A stretch of DNA of 64,000 nucleotides from Rhodococcus sp. Leaf278 (GCF_001426085.1 NZ_LMRR01000041.1:62001-126000), one strand, 5' to 3'; counted from the stretch's first letter, positions 16,971 to 28,193 are shown. Numbers and translations are program-made. The notes: generated from the sequence alone by a model not told the origin.

Positions 16971-17074
16971 TTGCTGCAGCCTAAGGCATCGGGAACTGGC
17001 GATGGGGTGCCACATTTACATAGAGTCGTGGCCAGGAACACCACGTAAGTCCAGTAGAAAGTACGGAGAACACC

Positions 17075-17248
17075 ATGCCTGCGAAGACATCGACCGACAA
17101 CGACATCGCCGACGAAGACATCGTCCCACTCGAATACGAGACGGCCAGCCAGGCTCAGCGCGTCGTCGCGGCCTACGCCACCGATGCAGACGAATGCCGC
17201 ATGTTGTTGTCGATGCTGGGTATAGACCCCGTAGCGAAGACCGACTGA
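17075..17248 (+). CDS. Small conserved-looking acidic protein upstream of otsA
   Basis: A 57-residue ORF with GGAG (17065-17068) correctly placed before the ATG. The protein is acidic at the N-terminus ([16 protein letters not shown]) and ends in an amphipathic helix, [14 protein letters not shown], with one Cys. It has no signal peptide or known domain. It lies 52 nt upstream of otsA in the same direction and may be cotranscribed with it. Codon use is typical of coding DNA here, with a GC-rich third position. The function is unknown. Confidence 0.6.
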   Translation: MPAKTSTDNDIADEDIVPLEYETASQAQRVVAAYATDADECRMLLSMLGIDPVAKTD

Positions 17249-17300
17249 CAGGTTTTCGCAGGGCTGTTTCCCCAGGGATCTACAAGCGGATTGGACAGTT

Positions 17301-18752
17301 GTGGCTGACGCCTCGCAGGGTTCGGATTTTGTCGTCGTAGCCAACAGGTTGCCCGTCGATCTGGAAAAGCTTCCGGACGGAAGCACGCGATGGAAGCGAA
17401 GCCCCGGTGGGCTGGTCACCGCCCTCGAGCCGATCCTGCGCGCCAACAAGGGTGCCTGGGTGGGATGGGTCGGCGTATCCGACGTCGACGTCGAGCCGTT
17501 CGTCGAGGACGACCTGCAACTGCGACCGGTGCCGATCAGCGAGAAGGAGTACACCCAGTACTACGAGGGGTTCTCCAACGCCACCCTGTGGCCGCTCTAC
17601 CACGACGTGATCGTCAAACCGGAGTACGACCGCGACTGGTGGAACGCCTACGTCGAGGTCAATCGCCGCTTTGCCGAGAAGACATCCGAGGCGGCGGCAC
17701 AGGGAGCGACGGTCTGGATCCAGGACTACCAGCTCCAGCTCGTCCCGAAGATGCTGCGCATGTTGCGCCCCGATCTGACCATCGGGTTCTTCCTGCACAT
17801 CCCGTTCCCGCCGATCGAGCTGTTCATGCAGATGCCGTGGCGGACCGAGATCGTCGAAGGACTGCTCGGTGCCGACCTCATCGGCTTCCACCTGTCCGGC
17901 GGTGCTCAGAACTTCCTCTACCTTGCCCGACGCCTCGCCGGGGGAACCACATCTCGCGGCACCGTCGGAGTGCGGTCCAAGCTCGGCGTCGTGCAGGTCG
18001 GCTTCCGGACCGTGCGCGTCGGAGCCTTCCCCATCTCCATCGACTCGGGCGATCTCGACACCAAATCGCGTACGAAGGCAGTCCGTGATCGCGCGAAGCA
18101 ACTCCGCAAGGATCTGGGAAACCCGAAGCGCATCATGCTCGGTGTCGATCGACTCGATTACACCAAGGGAATCGACGTCCGGCTCAACGCTTTCCGCGAA
18201 TTGCTGGAAGAGGGCCGAGTCGACCCCGCCGAGAACGTCATCGTGCAGTTGGCCACGCCGAGCCGTGAACGCGTAGAAAGTTACGTCGCGATGCGCGGCG
18301 AGATCGAGCAGCAGGTGGGCCGCATCAACGGCGAGTACGGCCAGGTGGGCCATCCGGTGGTGCACTACCTGCACCGGCCGATCCCCCGCGACGACCTGCT
18401 CGCCTACTTCGTCGCCGCGGACGTCATGCTGGTCACCCCGTTGCGCGACGGTATGAACCTCGTCGCCAAGGAATACGTGGCCTGCCGCAGCGACCTCGGT
18501 GGCGCATTGGTACTCAGCGAATTCACCGGTGCCGCAGCAGAATTACGTCAGGCGTACCTGTGCAATCCACACGATCTGGACAGCGTCAAAGACGCAATCA
18601 TCGGTGCGCTGGAGCAGGAACCCGAGGCCGGAAAACGTCACATGCGCGCGATGCGTAGGCAGGTTCTCGCGCACGACGTCGACCGCTGGGCCCGATCCTT
18701 CCTGACCGCACTCGCACAACCTGCGGAGGGCTCGAGCCCCACACTGCGTTAA
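17301..18752 (+). CDS. otsA: Trehalose-6-phosphate synthase
   Basis: A 483-residue GT20 glycosyltransferase that makes trehalose-6-phosphate from a nucleotide-activated glucose and glucose-6-phosphate. Landmarks are [11 protein letters not shown] near the start, GGLVTAL, the HD-like segment [27 protein letters not shown], the acceptor loop [19 protein letters not shown] and [11 protein letters not shown]. The start is GTG at 17301. Trehalose is both an osmoprotectant and the carrier sugar of mycolates in this lineage. No otsB phosphatase is adjacent. An intrinsic terminator follows. Confidence 0.95.
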   Translation: MADASQGSDFVVVANRLPVDLEKLPDGSTRWKRSPGGLVTALEPILRANKGAWVGWVGVSDVDVEPFVEDDLQLRPVPISEKEYTQYYEGFSNATLWPLYHDVIVKPEYDRDWWNAYVEVNRRFAEKTSEAAAQGATVWIQDYQLQLVPKMLRMLRPDLTIGFFLHIPFPPIELFMQMPWRTEIVEGLLGADLIGFHLSGGAQNFLYLARRLAGGTTSRGTVGVRSKLGVVQVGFRTVRVGAFPISIDSGDLDTKSRTKAVRDRAKQLRKDLGNPKRIMLGVDRLDYTKGIDVRLNAFRELLEEGRVDPAENVIVQLATPSRERVESYVAMRGEIEQQVGRINGEYGQVGHPVVHYLHRPIPRDDLLAYFVAADVMLVTPLRDGMNLVAKEYVACRSDLGGALVLSEFTGAAAELRQAYLCNPHDLDSVKDAIIGALEQEPEAGKRHMRAMRRQVLAHDVDRWARSFLTALAQPAEGSSPTLR

Positions 18753-18767
18753 ATCACTTTTCTTCCG

Positions 18768-18808
18768 ACCGTCGACGGCTGTAGCTTTGCCGTCGACGGT
18801 TTCTTTCT
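18768..18808 (+). terminator. Intrinsic terminator after otsA
   Basis: A perfect stem ACCGTCGACGGC / GCCGTCGACGGT (18768-18779 and 18789-18800) with a 9-nt loop is followed by the T-rich run TTCTTTCT. This is a classical Rho-independent terminator for otsA. Confidence 0.85.
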
Positions 18809-18940
18809 ATGCGCTTCACACGTGAGGAGGTGGGCATCATGGCCACCTGGACGACAGCACCCTCGAGCCCTCGTTCCTCCTCCCCGAAGGATTTCGCATG
18901 TCTCCACTCGACCTTTACGGTCTCGATCAACACTGGCTGA
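18809..18940 (+). other. Possible leader ORF overlapping the rsgA start
   Basis: A 43-codon ORF begins at ATG 18809, with an internal ATG at 18839 that has a strong GAGGAGG ribosome-binding site. It ends inside rsgA, whose own start at 18898 has only AAGGATTT upstream. Translation of the leader could couple to rsgA. The encoded peptide (start MRFTREEVGIM) has no recognisable features, so this may be an accident. Confidence 0.25.
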
Positions 18941-19914
18941 CCGAATTCGAAAGGCATTCTCGGAACGCCATTCTCGCCCGCGTCGTTCGCGTCGACCGCG
19001 GTGAGTTCGACGCCGTCACCGACAGCGGCGTCGTCCGATGCACCGGCAGTAAAACCTGCACCGGAGATTGGGTGACGCTGGACGAGAACTCGTTCCGGCT
19101 GATCGCCATCCTGCCCCGCCGGACGGCCATCGAACGCGCCTCCGCCGGATCCACCTCCGAGACACAGCTTCTCGGAACCAACGTCGATACCGTTGTTGTC
19201 ACCGTCGCGTCGGACACGGCCCTCGACCTCGGTCGCGTCGAGCGCTACATCACCCTCGCCTGGGGCAGCGGCGGCGTCCCCGTTCTCGTGATCACCAAGA
19301 ACGACAGCGGCAGCGTGGACGAAGAACGAATACTGGCAGCCGCACCGGGTGTCGCTGTGTGCAGCACGAGCGCTGTGTCGAACCGCGGAATCGACTCACT
19401 GACAGCACATCTGCGAGGTACGGTCGCACTGATCGGGCCGTCGGGATCCGGAAAGTCGACGCTCGGCAACGCCCTTCTGAGCGGCTCGACTTTCGCCACC
19501 GGCGACACCCGCGACGCCGACGGCAAGGGCAGACACACGACGGTGCATCGGGACTTGGTGCCGATTCCGACGTCGGGCCTCGTTCTGCTGGACACACCGG
19601 GTCTGCGGTCGGTGGGCGTCCAGGGATCGGAAGATGCTGTGGCGAACGCCTTTTCCGACATCGAAGAACTGGCCGCACTGTGCCGGTTCGGTGACTGTGC
19701 CCACGAACGCGAGCCCGGCTGCGCAGTACTCGCCGCCGTCGACGCGGGCGATCTCACCGAACGCCGACTCGGTAACTACCGAAAGCTGCTGCGGGAGAAC
19801 GCCTGGGCCACCTCGCGGCATGACGCGCGAGCTCGCAGCGAGAAGCTGCGCGAGTACAAACAGATCTCGAAATCACTGCGCCGGAAATACGCAGCCGAAG
19901 GCAAGGTGAGGTAA
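18898..19914 (+). CDS. rsgA: Ribosome small-subunit-dependent GTPase A
   Basis: A 338-residue circularly permuted GTPase that helps late maturation of the 30S subunit. An N-terminal OB-fold-like domain precedes the GTPase, whose motifs occur in permuted order: G4 TKND at 133-136, G1 GPSGSGKS at 180-187 and G3 DTPG at 232-235. The C-terminal zinc motif uses C262, C267, H269 and C275 (CRFGDCAHEREPGC). The C-terminus is basic (KSLRRKYAAEGKVR). It stands alone, after the otsA terminator, and meets the next gene tail to tail. Confidence 0.9.
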   Translation: MSPLDLYGLDQHWLTEFERHSRNAILARVVRVDRGEFDAVTDSGVVRCTGSKTCTGDWVTLDENSFRLIAILPRRTAIERASAGSTSETQLLGTNVDTVVVTVASDTALDLGRVERYITLAWGSGGVPVLVITKNDSGSVDEERILAAAPGVAVCSTSAVSNRGIDSLTAHLRGTVALIGPSGSGKSTLGNALLSGSTFATGDTRDADGKGRHTTVHRDLVPIPTSGLVLLDTPGLRSVGVQGSEDAVANAFSDIEELAALCRFGDCAHEREPGCAVLAAVDAGDLTERRLGNYRKLLRENAWATSRHDARARSEKLREYKQISKSLRRKYAAEGKVR

Positions 19915-19915
19915 G

Positions 19916-20146
19916 TCAGCTCTCGTCGAACAGCGAGGGGCTCTCGCTCTCCGCCTCGGCCTGCGGACTCGACCCCCCGCTGTTCGACGCCTTGCGTACC
20001 ACCTCGACCGTGGTGGTACGCACCGACAACCGATGCCCATCGTGATGTTCGAGCAGCGCCAAACCTTGACGAATCTCGAGCACCTTCCACGGGCCGGCGT
20101 GCCCGGACGCCTGAACCAGGTCGCCTGGTGCGATCTCGGAAGCCAC
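19916..20146 (-). CDS. Small conserved hypothetical protein
   Basis: A 76-residue protein starting at GTG 20146, which has GGAG 8-11 nt upstream. The first 50 residues look like a small beta-barrel (PGDLVQASGHAGPWKVLEIR and LALLEHHDGHRLSV, quoted in part), reminiscent of KOW or SH3-like folds. An acidic, Ser-rich tail follows (SPQAEAESESPSLFDES). It lies tail to tail with rsgA, one base apart. I do not recognise the family with certainty. Confidence 0.55.
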   Translation of the reverse strand: MASEIAPGDLVQASGHAGPWKVLEIRQGLALLEHHDGHRLSVRTTTVEVVRKASNSGGSSPQAEAESESPSLFDES

Positions 20147-20260
20147 TGTTGTTCTCCATTCGGCGAGCGATCGGGTTCGAGCAAGTCTGTGACACACACC
20201 CTATCGGGCACGCACCTGGGCGCACACACTTGCTCGGTGAACAATTTAGGAGTACTCATG

Positions 20261-20272
20261 TAATAGTTATAG
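20261..20272. promoter_or_regulatory. AT-rich element TAATAGTTATAG upstream of MFS/MarR operon
   Basis: This lies in an AT-rich island (about 20255-20283) upstream of the drug transporter gene and could hold the -10 and a MarR operator. It matches the element before the TetR gene (13448-13459) at 11 of 12 positions. Confidence 0.35.
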
Positions 20273-20300
20273 ATATACAAGCATTGTCGCGGAGGTGGAC

Positions 20301-21716
20301 GTGGCCGAGTTGACTCGACGACACCGGTATCTCGTGCTCGGCATCTGCTGCCTGAGCCTGTTTCTCGTCAGCACCGACAACACGATCGTCAACGTTGCAC
20401 TGCCGTCGATGCGCGCCGACCTGAACGCATCGGTATCGGGCCTCCAGTGGATCATCGACGCATACACGCTGGTCGTGGCCTCACTGCTGATGCTCGGCGG
20501 TTCGATGGCCGACAAGTACGGCCGCAAGCGCTTCTTCCTGATCGGCACCGGAACGTTCGTCCTCGGCTCCCTGCTGTGCAGCGTCGCACCGTCGCTCGGC
20601 TGGCTCGTCGCCTTCCGCATGTTGCAGGCCGTCGGCGGCTCGATGATGAATCCGGTCGCCATGTCGATCATCACCAACACCTTCACCGACCCGAAAGAAC
20701 GTGCCGGGGCGATCGGAATGTGGGGTGCAGTCGTCGGGATCTCGATGTCCGCAGGCCCCGCACTCGGCGGCATCCTCGTCACGAGCGCCGGGTGGCAGTC
20801 CATCTTCTGGATCAACGTGCCGGTCGGCATCTTCGCCCTGCTGATGACGCTGAAATTCGTGCCCGAATCCAAAGCCGAACACGCACGAAAGTTCGACCCG
20901 GCCGGGCAGTTCCTCATCTTCGCGTTTCTGGCCTCGCTGGTGTTCACCATCATCGAAGGTCCCGCGAAGGGCTGGGGATCGCCGCTGATCGTGCTCACCG
21001 GTGCCATCGCACTCGGGTCCCTCGTCGGCTTGCTCGTGGTCGAGTCGAGGATCGAGGAACCGCTGATCCAACTGAAGTTCTTCCGCAGCGCACCGTTCAG
21101 CGGAGCGACGGTGATCGCGGTGTGTGCCTTCGCCTCCCTCGGTGGATTCCTCTTCCTCAACACCCTCTATCTCCAGGATGTGCGCGGGTATTCGCCGTTG
21201 CACGCCGGTCTCTACACTCTCCCGATGGCTTTGATGACGCTGATCTTCGCGCCGATCTCCGGCCGTATCGTCGGCACCCTGGGTGCGCGCATTCCGCTGC
21301 TCGTGGCCGGAATCGGATTCGTGACCTCGGCGCTGATGCTCACCCGACTCACTCCGACGACGTCGTTCGCGTGGCTGGCGGTTGCATACGTGATATTCGG
21401 AATATCCTTCGGCATGGTCAACGCACCGATCACCAACACAGCGGTGTCCGGAATGCCGCGCAGCCAGGCCGGAGTGGCGTCCGCCATCGCGTCGACCAGC
21501 AGGCAGGTGGGCCAGTCGCTGGGCGTGGCCGTCGTCGGTGCCATCGTGACTGCAGGCATCGTCGGTGAGATCTCCGACGGTTTCACCGCCGCCGCCGTGC
21601 CCGCGTGGTTCGTCATCGCAGGCGCAGGCGTGGTCGTCACCGCGCTCGCCTTGGTCACCACCGGCCGGTGGGCCCGCTCGACCGCCGAGAACATCGGCCG
21701 TCCGGTACTCGTATGA
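20301..21716 (+). CDS. MFS transporter, DHA2 drug-efflux type
   Basis: A 471-residue integral membrane efflux protein of the major facilitator superfamily, DHA2-like, using the proton gradient. Motif D1 (LFLVSTDNTIVNVALPSM) and motif A (GGSMADKYGRKRFF) are clear, as is motif C in GPALGGIL. About 14 hydrophobic segments can be counted. GTG 20301 has GGAGG at 20291-20295 and is preferred to the in-frame GTG at 20295. The stop overlaps the MarR start by 4 nt (ATGA). The substrate is probably a drug or toxic metabolite. Confidence 0.85.
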   Translation: MAELTRRHRYLVLGICCLSLFLVSTDNTIVNVALPSMRADLNASVSGLQWIIDAYTLVVASLLMLGGSMADKYGRKRFFLIGTGTFVLGSLLCSVAPSLGWLVAFRMLQAVGGSMMNPVAMSIITNTFTDPKERAGAIGMWGAVVGISMSAGPALGGILVTSAGWQSIFWINVPVGIFALLMTLKFVPESKAEHARKFDPAGQFLIFAFLASLVFTIIEGPAKGWGSPLIVLTGAIALGSLVGLLVVESRIEEPLIQLKFFRSAPFSGATVIAVCAFASLGGFLFLNTLYLQDVRGYSPLHAGLYTLPMALMTLIFAPISGRIVGTLGARIPLLVAGIGFVTSALMLTRLTPTTSFAWLAVAYVIFGISFGMVNAPITNTAVSGMPRSQAGVASAIASTSRQVGQSLGVAVVGAIVTAGIVGEISDGFTAAAVPAWFVIAGAGVVVTALALVTTGRWARSTAENIGRPVLV

Positions 21717-22114
21717 CCGCCGACGCAGCGCATGTCTGGCGCGAGATGCGCTCACTGATGCTCGAGAAACACGACACCCGACGGGCCGTCGCCGACGCCA
21801 CCGGTATGAGCTTTCTGCGGGCCAAATTGCTCACCAAATTGCTCGCAGGTGATCGGACGGTGACCGAGCTGGCCGAGATTCTTGCGTCCGATGCGCCGTA
21901 CGTCTCCCTCAACGTTCGCGAGCTCGAGAAGCGCGAATTGGTGGTGCGCACCGAAGATCCCGACGATCGCCGACGCCGCATCATCGGGCTCACCGATGCC
22001 GGCCGTCGCCTTGCCGAGAAAGCCAGAACAATCGCCGACGCCCCGCCGCCGGAATTCACGACGGTATCCGCGGCGGATCTGGCACATCTACGACGGATTC
22101 TGCAGCTGCCCTGA
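21713..22114 (+). CDS. MarR-family transcriptional regulator
   Basis: A 133-residue winged-helix regulator. The HTH and wing are readable: LTKLLAGDRTVTELAEILAS and SLNVRELEKRELVVRTEDPDDRRRRIIGLTDAGRRL, quoted in pieces. The length and the wing motif DPDDRR match the family. It is translationally coupled to the efflux gene upstream, so it probably represses this operon and is released by an exported compound. The AT-rich region at 20255-20283 is a likely target. Confidence 0.9.
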   Translation: MTADAAHVWREMRSLMLEKHDTRRAVADATGMSFLRAKLLTKLLAGDRTVTELAEILASDAPYVSLNVRELEKRELVVRTEDPDDRRRRIIGLTDAGRRLAEKARTIADAPPPEFTTVSAADLAHLRRILQLP

Positions 22115-22131
22115 TCTCGTGGGACAGCGTT

Positions 22132-22878
22132 TCAGCGGCGGATGGACTCAAGCGGGGTGCCGGTCTCGACCAGGGCACGCACGGTCGCCGCTTCCATTCC
22201 CGGGGATCCGCACACCAGAATTTGGCTGTCCAGGAATGGCCCCTGGGTGGCGACGACGTCGGCCATACTGCCTTCCCAACAATGCTCGGGCTCGAAGAAC
22301 GCGGTGGTGGAACCGATTTCGTCACGGATGCGGTCGTTCCATCGATCCGGAGCCCACGGCTCGTTCAGTTGATCAACGACGGGAACGACGGTCAACCACC
22401 GCAATTGCGACGCCATCAACCACAGCATGTCCCCGGCATACAGGTCGCGAGGCGATTTTCCGCCGACGAACAGCGTGACGTTGGGTGGCTGCTCCCAGCG
22501 CGTGAGATCGAGCAGAATTGCCCGCAACGGAGCGAGGCCGGTGCCGCCCGCGATCATCACGACGTCGCGACCCGAGTCGTCGACATGCAGACCGCCTTTC
22601 GGATCGCTGATCTGCCAGACATCCCCTGGCCGCGTCTCGTTGACGATCGACCCGCTCACCCATCCAGCGGGAACGGCTCGGACGTGAAATTCCAGTTTGC
22701 CGTCGAGCGAGGGCGGCAGCGCAGGTGAGTATCGCCGCGTCAGAGCTGAGTTCTGGGGAACTGTCACCGATACCGACTGGCCTGCCGTGAACGGAACCAC
22801 ATCACCCTCGAGTCTGATGACCGCGAGGTCGTTCCGAAGGCGGTGATACTGAACGACCGTCGAACTCCACGCCTGCAT
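22132..22878 (-). CDS. FAD/NAD(P)-binding oxidoreductase (ferredoxin-reductase type)
   Basis: A 248-residue flavin reductase module. The FAD-binding motif RRYSPALPP, the segment GWVSGSIVNETRPGDVW, the NAD(P)-binding GGTGLAPLRAILLD and the C-terminal CGSPGMEAATVRAL are in family order. It lacks the globin and the 2Fe-2S domain found in flavohaemoglobins or dioxygenase reductases. It would pass electrons from NAD(P)H to an unknown partner. It lies downstream of hspR in the same direction, separated by a 26-bp palindrome, and is probably a separate unit. Confidence 0.8.
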   Translation of the reverse strand: MQAWSSTVVQYHRLRNDLAVIRLEGDVVPFTAGQSVSVTVPQNSALTRRYSPALPPSLDGKLEFHVRAVPAGWVSGSIVNETRPGDVWQISDPKGGLHVDDSGRDVVMIAGGTGLAPLRAILLDLTRWEQPPNVTLFVGGKSPRDLYAGDMLWLMASQLRWLTVVPVVDQLNEPWAPDRWNDRIRDEIGSTTAFFEPEHCWEGSMADVVATQGPFLDSQILVCGSPGMEAATVRALVETGTPLESIRR

Positions 22879-22909
22879 GCCGACCAGGATAGGGGTCGGG
22901 GGCGGGTGT

Positions 22910-22935
22910 CTCGCAAACGCGCGCGCGTTTGCGAG
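22910..22935. repeat. 26-bp perfect palindrome downstream of hspR
   Basis: The arms CTCGCAAACGCGC and GCGCGTTTGCGAG form a perfect palindrome in the gap between hspR and the reductase gene. There is no T-tract. It could end the chaperone operon message or serve as an operator for the reductase gene. The GCAAACG core resembles the palindrome upstream of mbtH. Confidence 0.5.
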
Positions 22936-22955
22936 GAATCACGCGGGAGGCGAAC

Positions 22956-23372
22956 CTAGCGCTGGTGCTTCGGCTTCCAGACCACCAGGGCGTTGCGTTG
23001 AATCGGCACCAGGTCGCGGCGATAGCTGGCGTGCACGGCTGCCAGCTCCTGAGCCAGTTCGCTGATGCGTGACTGCAGAGCCTCGACCTGATTGGTGAGC
23101 TCGATGATGCGCTTGATGCCGGCGAGGTTGACGCCCTCGTCCTGCGAGAGTCGCTGCACTTCACGAAGGAGCGCAACGTCACGCGGGGAGTAGCGTCGCC
23201 CGCCGCCGGTGGTGCGATGCGGGGTGACCAGTCCGAGCCTGTCGTAGGTACGCAGCGTCTGCGCGTGCATACCGGCCAGCTGAGCCGCCACCGAGATCAC
23301 GAAGATCTGAGCGTCGGGATCAGCTTGTCCGCCACCGGCTTTCGCAGATCCGCTCTCGGGAGGGACCGACAT
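22956..23372 (-). CDS. hspR: Heat-shock repressor HspR
   Basis: A 138-residue MerR-type repressor of the dnaK operon. The HTH is in FVISVAAQLAGMHAQTLRTYDRLGLV (partly quoted) and the wing in TTGGGRRYSPRDVALLREV. A coiled coil follows (NQVEALQSRISELAQELAAV) with a basic C-terminus. HspR binds HAIR operators together with DnaK as corepressor. The ATG at 23372 shares its A with the dnaJ stop (TGATG), so the genes are coupled. The N-terminal 20 residues are Gly/Ser-rich. Confidence 0.95.
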   Translation of the reverse strand: MSVPPESGSAKAGGGQADPDAQIFVISVAAQLAGMHAQTLRTYDRLGLVTPHRTTGGGRRYSPRDVALLREVQRLSQDEGVNLAGIKRIIELTNQVEALQSRISELAQELAAVHASYRRDLVPIQRNALVVWKPKHQR

Positions 23373-24550
23373 CACACACCTGCCCACCCGGCCCGCGGGT
23401 CGAATCCGCTGGCCTTCTCGGCTTCCAGATAGTTCTTCAGAGCGTCGGTAGCAGCATCGTCCAGTTTCTGCGGCACGGCAACTTTGACGGTCACCATCAG
23501 GTCACCGGTACCGGATTTCTTCGGGATACCGCGTCCACGCACCCGCAGTACTCGGCCGTCGACGGTTCCCGGTGGAACCTTCACGCCGACGCGACCCTCG
23601 AGGGTGGGCACCGACAGCGTCGTACCGAGCACCAGTTCGCCGTAGCTCACCGGAACGGTCACCGTCAGATCGTCGTTGTTGCGGCCGAACACCTTGTCGG
23701 GCTTGACCCGTACCGTCACGAACAGGTCGCCCGACGGTGCTCCCCGCAGACCCGCTTCGCCTTGACCGGCGAGCCGAACCTTCTGCCCGTCGCTGATGCC
23801 GGCCGGTACACGCACGGTGATGGTGCGGGTGCGGTTCTGCACTCCGGTTCCACGGCAGTCCGCGCATGGGTCGTCGATGATGGACCCGCTGCCACGGCAG
23901 TCGTCACACGGCTCACTGAAGCCGAACGCGCCCTGGTTGCGGTTCACGACACCCTGGCCGTTGCATTTGGGGCACACACGCGGGCTGGTTCCCGGCTTCG
24001 CGCCGCTGCCGTGACACGTGGTGCACGAGGAGGGGCTGGTCAGCTTCAACGGGACCGTAACGCCCTGTGCCGCTTCACGGAACTGCAGCGAGGTCTCGGT
24101 CTCGACGTCGCTGCCGCGTCGGGGCCTGTTGCTCTGGGGGCGCTGCTGCGCGCCACCGCGATTGAACAGGCCTCCGAAGAGGTCGCCGATTCCGCCGTCG
24201 CCGCCGCCTTGACCGAAGATGTCGCCGACATCGAAGGTCTGACCGCCACCACCGAATCCGCCTGCGCCGGGCGAGAATCCACCGCCGCCACCGCGGCTAC
24301 CGAATCCGCCCGAGGCGAACAGCCGTCGTGCTTCGTCGTATTCCTTGCGCTTGGCCGGGTCGGCGAGGACGGCATGCGCCTCGCTGACCGCCTTGAACTT
24401 GTTCTCGGCCGAGGCGTTGCCGGGATTGGCATCGGGATGGTTGTCCCGAGCCAACTTTCGGTACGCCTTCTTGATTTCTTCTGCAGACGCGCTGGAGGAA
24501 ACGCCCAGCTCCTTGTAGAAGTCCTTCTCGATCCACTCCCGCTGGCTCAC
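23372..24550 (-). CDS. dnaJ: Chaperone DnaJ
   Basis: A 392-residue type-I Hsp40 cochaperone that delivers substrates to DnaK and stimulates its ATPase. A J-domain (residues of about 9-75) is followed by a long Gly/Phe region. Four zinc motifs are present ([32 protein letters not shown]), then the substrate-binding domains. The HPD motif reads as NHPDANPGN. The start is GTG at 24550 with an upstream GAGGAGG ribosome-binding site. It is the third gene of the dnaK operon, 31 nt after grpE. Confidence 0.95.
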   Translation of the reverse strand: MSQREWIEKDFYKELGVSSSASAEEIKKAYRKLARDNHPDANPGNASAENKFKAVSEAHAVLADPAKRKEYDEARRLFASGGFGSRGGGGGFSPGAGGFGGGGQTFDVGDIFGQGGGDGGIGDLFGGLFNRGGAQQRPQSNRPRRGSDVETETSLQFREAAQGVTVPLKLTSPSSCTTCHGSGAKPGTSPRVCPKCNGQGVVNRNQGAFGFSEPCDDCRGSGSIIDDPCADCRGTGVQNRTRTITVRVPAGISDGQKVRLAGQGEAGLRGAPSGDLFVTVRVKPDKVFGRNNDDLTVTVPVSYGELVLGTTLSVPTLEGRVGVKVPPGTVDGRVLRVRGRGIPKKSGTGDLMVTVKVAVPQKLDDAATDALKNYLEAEKASGFDPRAGWAGV

Positions 24551-24581
24551 CGGGCGTTTCCTCCTCTCGCGCTATGTCTGT

Positions 24582-25210
24582 TTACTGCTCCTCGGACGCA
24601 GGTGCATCCGATTCTTCTGTTGCACTGTCGACCACGCCGACCATTGCGGTCCGCAGCACGCGTTCGCCGAGCTTGTAGCCCGGACGCATCAGCGTTCCGA
24701 CTACCGGACTGCTGCCGTCGCCCTCGTGGGAGACGGCCTCGTGGATGGCTGGGTCGAAGGCGTCGCCCTCGGCTCCGAAGGTGGACAGGCCGATGTTCGA
24801 GAACACCCCTGCCAGCTTGTCTGCCACCGACTTGAGCGGTCCGGTTTCGAGATCACCGTGCTGGCGAGCTCGCTCGAGGTCGTCGAGAACCGGAAGAAGC
24901 TGCGAGACGACGGACGCCTTCGCGTTCTCCGCTCCGGTCTGCTTCTCACGGTCGGTACGACGCCGGTAGTTGGCGTACTCCGCCGACACGCGCTGTAGGT
25001 CTGCGGTGAGTTCGGCGACCTGCGTGTCACGCGGGTCTTCCACTACGTCACCCTCGACGGTCCCTTCGTCCACCGAGTCGGGCTGGGGCGCAGCCCCGGT
25101 GCCCACGAGGGGCTCCGGAACTGCGTCACCTTCCCGTACTTCACCGGTCTCGGGATCGATCTTTCGCTTGTCCACGAAAGTGACCGGTTCTTGCTCGGTG
25201 TTGTCCGACG

Positions 25211-25214
<4 letters not shown>
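24582..25214 (-). CDS. grpE: Nucleotide exchange factor GrpE
   Basis: A 210-residue dimeric exchange factor that removes ADP from DnaK. A long acidic, disordered N-terminus ([16 protein letters not shown]) precedes the coiled coil ([20 protein letters not shown]). The beta-domain follows with [33 protein letters not shown] and the acidic tail. The start overlaps the dnaK stop by 4 nt (ATGA), giving tight translational coupling. It is cytoplasmic and coregulated by HspR. Confidence 0.95.
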
Positions 25215-27055
<1,841 letters not shown>

Positions 27056-27111
27056 AATGTTTCCTCCTGTTAGTGCTGGGGTTCAGTCCCTGGGTGAGCG
27101 AACTCCGCTCA

Positions 27112-27168
27112 AGTTTGCACAACGCGATGTTTCGCGTCAACTTCCAACTTGAGCCTCATCCACTCAAG
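27112..27168 (-). promoter_or_regulatory. dnaK promoter with HAIR operator
   Basis: The HspR-associated inverted repeat consensus is CTTGAGT-N7-ACTCAAG. The plus strand has CTTGAGC (27148-27154), 7 nt, then ACTCAAG (27162-27168), one mismatch in 14. A minus-strand -35 TTGACG (27140-27135) lies just downstream of it, with a weak -10 near 27117-27112. A further CTCAAG half-site (27109-27114) overlaps the -10. Confidence 0.85.
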
Positions 27169-27214
27169 GCTGCTGACCTGCACAACGGAGGGTGTGGCGA
27201 ATTTGTTCCCGGGG

Positions 27215-27247
27215 GAGCGGCTGCGCCGCACGTGCATAGAAATTCGG
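27215..27247. repeat. Degenerate copy of the 58,965 palindromic element
   Basis: GAGCGGCTGCGCCGCA followed by CGTGCATAGAAATTCG matches the left half of the element at 58965 almost base for base. The right arm has been lost or diverged. It lies in the 340-nt gap between dnaK and the secreted-protein gene, which otherwise holds only the dnaK promoter and the hairpin at 27335. Confidence 0.6.
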
Positions 27248-27334
27248 TGCCTGCTACGAGGGCAGGAGTGGAGCCTGCGGAACGACCCGATAAGGCTTGC
27301 TGGTCACATGGGGCAAAGCCCCTCCACAGCAGTA

Positions 27335-27366
27335 CGCCGCGACGATCAGCAAGGATCGTCGCGGCG
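27335..27366 (-). terminator. 13-bp stem downstream of the secreted-protein gene
   Basis: A perfect stem CGCCGCGACGATC / GATCGTCGCGGCG with a 6-nt loop lies 30 nt beyond the stop of the minus-strand gene ending at 27396. It is a likely terminator or end-stabilising stem, although the T-tract is poor. Confidence 0.55.
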
Positions 27367-27395
27367 CAGCGGGGAGAAAGTAGTGCGGACGAGAA

Positions 27396-27896
27396 CTACT
27401 CGGCAGGCTCCTCGGCCGGCGCGGGGATGCAGCTGAAGCTGAGCAGCCCGGCCGTGATGTTGTTCATGAAGTCGGCGTCGAGGGCGCTGGCGAAGGCCGC
27501 GGCACCCGCGGGACGAGCGACCCATTCACGATCGACGGAGGGCACGGTGTACGTCGCCGCCTCGCCTGCCTTGATGGTCTTCTCGTTGTTCTGGCCCTGA
27601 ACTCCGGGCAGTGCACCGTAGTTGACGTTGACGTTCGACGCGTCGTCCTCACCCTTGTTGTCCACCTTCACCTGCAATGCGACGACGCCGCCCTCGGGTG
27701 CGTCCTTCACCGTGGTGTCGCAGACAGCGGCCATGGTGACCACCAGGTCGGGGCTTTCGAGGACTGCGGAGCCTAGGGGCATTGCGGGCTCGGTCTCGGG
27801 TTCGGCCGAGGCCATGGGCACGAGGACGACCGCACCGATGCCGGCGGCCAGGGCGGCCGTCGAGGCCAGGATCGATGTGCGGGCAAGACGTCGCAT
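27396..27896 (-). CDS. Secreted protein of unknown function
   Basis: A 166-residue exported protein. The N-terminus is a Sec signal peptide (RRLARTSILASTAALAAGIG, then cleavage near MASAEPE). The mature domain looks like an all-beta fold with VVALQVKVDNKGED and ATYTVPSVDREWVA, and two Cys near CDTTV and FSCIPAP could form a disulphide. An AGGAG ribosome-binding site precedes the ATG at 27896, which supports this start over an upstream in-frame one. No enzymatic motif is recognisable. It is divergent from the GH13 gene. Confidence 0.7.
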   Translation of the reverse strand: MRRLARTSILASTAALAAGIGAVVLVPMASAEPETEPAMPLGSAVLESPDLVVTMAAVCDTTVKDAPEGGVVALQVKVDNKGEDDASNVNVNYGALPGVQGQNNEKTIKAGEAATYTVPSVDREWVARPAGAAAFASALDADFMNNITAGLLSFSCIPAPAEEPAE

Positions 27897-28193
27897 GGAC
27901 AACTCCTGTAGCTGAGGGGATGTGACCCGTGAGTCTGATGTGACTGGAGGGACAGTTGGTACCTGACTCACTATGGCCTATCGGAATCAGACATTCCACA
28001 CCAGGCGGTCTCGATTCGATGACGTTCGCATATCAAAGGAAAACGCCCCCAACGAATTACATCCGTGTAGTTCGGCGTAGGTTTCAGCGGTCGACCGCCA
28101 AGGTTTCACCGTTCGGCGAACAGGGGAACCACAACCCTGCGGATCGGCCGCGCCCTACGTAGGGTTTCAAGAAAAGCGAGGCTACGGAGGCAC

